Made by a program: the position numbers and the translations under genes. The notes beneath the pieces are model-generated. The model did not search any database. It saw nothing but the letters and a program-made list of their open reading frames with translations, and was not told the DNA's origin. A DNA stretch of 64,000 nucleotides from Lacipirellula limnantheis (GTDB lineage Bacteria > Planctomycetota > Planctomycetia > Pirellulales > Lacipirellulaceae), in NCBI RefSeq assembly GCF_007746075.1, contig NZ_CP036339.1, forward strand, positions 3,191,786 through 3,255,785. The letters are read 5' to 3'. This document shows positions 62,886 through 64,000 of this stretch, piece after piece (the first letter of the stretch is position 1; the number at the start of each line of letters is the position of its first letter).

Positions 62886-64000
62886 ATGTCGGCCGCCCGT
62901 TCACCCGCCGCTGAAAACACTCGCTCGTCGCGGACGTTGGCCGTGGCGGCGGTGCTGTTGTTCGCGGCCGTTCTCGGCGGGCTATCTTGGCGCTTGTATC
63001 AACATCGCCCCACCGAAGCGGTGAGCCTCGAACGCTGGGCGTTGGCGAGCTACCGCGACGTAATCTACTTCCCGCTCGTCGCGCTGGGCGATGGCGTGAA
63101 CCCCTACGATTCGGTTCGCGACGGCAATCCGGAACGCTACATGGAGCGCTATCCGGTAGCCGATCACTTGCCGCTGTACTCGCCGCTAGTCCTGGCGCTG
63201 TTCTCGCCGTTTGGCGCGTTGCCCGCCGAGGCGAGCATGGTGGCGTTCGCAGCGCTGAATTGCCTGCTGTTCGTGCTGCTGGCGTGGTGCACCCTGCGCA
63301 TCATTGGCCGCCGCCCGACCGTGGCCAGCGTCTTCGCCCTGTCGGCGTTCTTGCTCGCCAGCCAACCGGGCCGCGGCGCCTTCAACGCGGGCCAAATTTC
63401 CGTGCCCCTGGCGCTCGCCATGCTCGGCGCGCTCCAGTGGGGCGACCGCCATGCTTGGCGGTCGGGACTCATGGTGGCGCTCTCGACGATGAAGCCGACG
63501 TTCGGCGGCCCCTTCGGCGTGATGCTCGCCGCACGGCGCGATTGGCGTTCCGCCATCGGCGGATTGGCCGTCGGCGGCGTTGTCTTCGCCGCCGGCCTGG
63601 CGGCGATTGTGGCTCGCACGGGCGAGCTTTCCGTCGACTCCGTCATCCAAGTCGTTTCCGGCAACCACGCTCATTTGGCCAACGATCCCGAAGCGGTTCC
63701 ACGAACCAACAAAGCCCGCACCGATCTGGCAGCGATTTTTGAATACCTGTCGGCGCAATCGACTCCGCGCTGGGCCTCCATGGTCCTCGCGGCCGGCGTG
63801 TTGGGAATCTCTTGCGCTGCGTTATGGAAAAACCGCCATTCACGCGGGGAGGATACCGCGGCCAGCCCGGCCAGCGCGATGATCATCGTCGCCACGTTCA
63901 TTTGCATTTTTCACAACGTCTACGATTTGCCGCTGCTCATCGTGCCGCTCGCGGCCAGCGCCACGGCCGCCGGCAGCGGCTGGCGTTCACTGGGCGCCGC
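62886..64000 (+). CDS. polytopic glycosyltransferase, GT87/DUF2029-like (partial at window edge)
   Basis: At least 371 residues; the window ends before the stop. ATG 62886 is two bases after the deacetylase stop. Starts MSAARSPAAENTRSSRTLAV; first span AAVLLFAAVLGGLSWRLY; an outside loop with GDGVNPYDSVRDGNPERYME, PVADHLPLYSPLVLALFSPF (the NPYD...YSP signature of mannosyl/arabinosyl-transferase-like GT-C proteins of the GT87 family); then multiple spans including FLLASQPGRGAFNAGQISVP. Polyprenyl-phosphate sugar donor is typical of this class. It completes the operon visible here. Confidence 0.85.
   Translation, partial: MSAARSPAAENTRSSRTLAVAAVLLFAAVLGGLSWRLYQHRPTEAVSLERWALASYRDVIYFPLVALGDGVNPYDSVRDGNPERYMERYPVADHLPLYSPLVLALFSPFGALPAEASMVAFAALNCLLFVLLAWCTLRIIGRRPTVASVFALSAFLLASQPGRGAFNAGQISVPLALAMLGALQWGDRHAWRSGLMVALSTMKPTFGGPFGVMLAARRDWRSAIGGLAVGGVVFAAGLAAIVARTGELSVDSVIQVVSGNHAHLANDPEAVPRTNKARTDLAAIFEYLSAQSTPRWASMVLAAGVLGISCAALWKNRHSRGEDTAASPASAMIIVATFICIFHNVYDLPLLIVPLAASATAAGSGWRSLGA

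Overview
The window reads as chromosome of a planctomycete, probably of the Pirellulales type. The grounds are secreted proteins with PEP-CTERM anchors and type I dockerin repeats, three ECF sigma factor / membrane Ser/Thr kinase pairs, a very large repeat-rich secreted protein, many small secreted proteins without obvious relatives, and generally GC-rich coding DNA. The genus assignment is inference; no rRNA, tRNA or CRISPR array was seen.

Layout. 0-0.5 kb: two fused transposase relics (IS701-like, IS5-like). 0.8-6.1 kb: four minus-strand PEP-CTERM proteins (a sulfatase-modifying-factor fold, two LVPNGDFE proteins, one GxGYxYP-like putative glycosidase). 6.7-9.1 kb: a sigma-like DNA-binding protein, an Rrf2 regulator and two small unknowns. 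9.2-13.3 kb: ECF sigma factor coupled to a WD40 Ser/Thr kinase, then an IS256-type relic. 13.9-31.4 kb: a region of small secreted peptides, a VKOR-DsbA oxidoreductase, membrane proteins of unknown function, an S9 peptidase-like protein with Cys at the nucleophile position, and a second sigma/kinase pair. 32.3-40.4 kb: a four-gene secreted/periplasmic operon (TPR protein, hydrolase-coiled-coil fusion, unknown, caspase-like protease). 41.3 kb: a duplicated tail of the 9.9 kb kinase gene. 41.9-47.3 kb: a 1794-residue repeat protein with dockerin and PEP-CTERM. 47.5-50.6 kb: third sigma/kinase pair (TPR type). 51.2-54.7 kb: an unrecognised two-gene unit followed by a decayed copy of the sigma-like gene from 6.7 kb. 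55.0 kb to the right edge: an exopolysaccharide operon (Wzz/GumC, GT2, aminotransferase, Gfo/Idh dehydrogenase, hexapeptide acetyltransferase, FAD oxidoreductase, polysaccharide deacetylase, polytopic glycosyltransferase).

The most striking content is a family of very small genes (39-51 codons) at 16.98-17.54, 21.31-21.65, 22.19 and 31.0-31.4 kb. Each encodes a hydrophobic leader, in most a shared PGLTAG/PGLTAE segment, an A-x-A-like signal peptidase site, and then a C-x-x-P-[SG]-C tail (CDDPSCG, CNDPSCM, CSDPSCQ, or two such motifs). Signal-peptide cleavage would release peptides of only about 7-24 residues with two or four cysteines. Three copies are tandem 221-bp cassettes directly upstream of, and co-directional with, a gene fusing vitamin K epoxide reductase to DsbA-like domains, an obvious candidate for making their disulfides. 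I find no name for this family. The functional reading (secreted disulfide-cyclised mini-peptides) is inference from sequence.

The PEP-CTERM proteins and the exopolysaccharide locus fit the known association between exosortase sorting and polysaccharide production, although no exosortase gene lies in the window. The three sigma/kinase pairs probably couple envelope or cytoplasmic signals to transcription.
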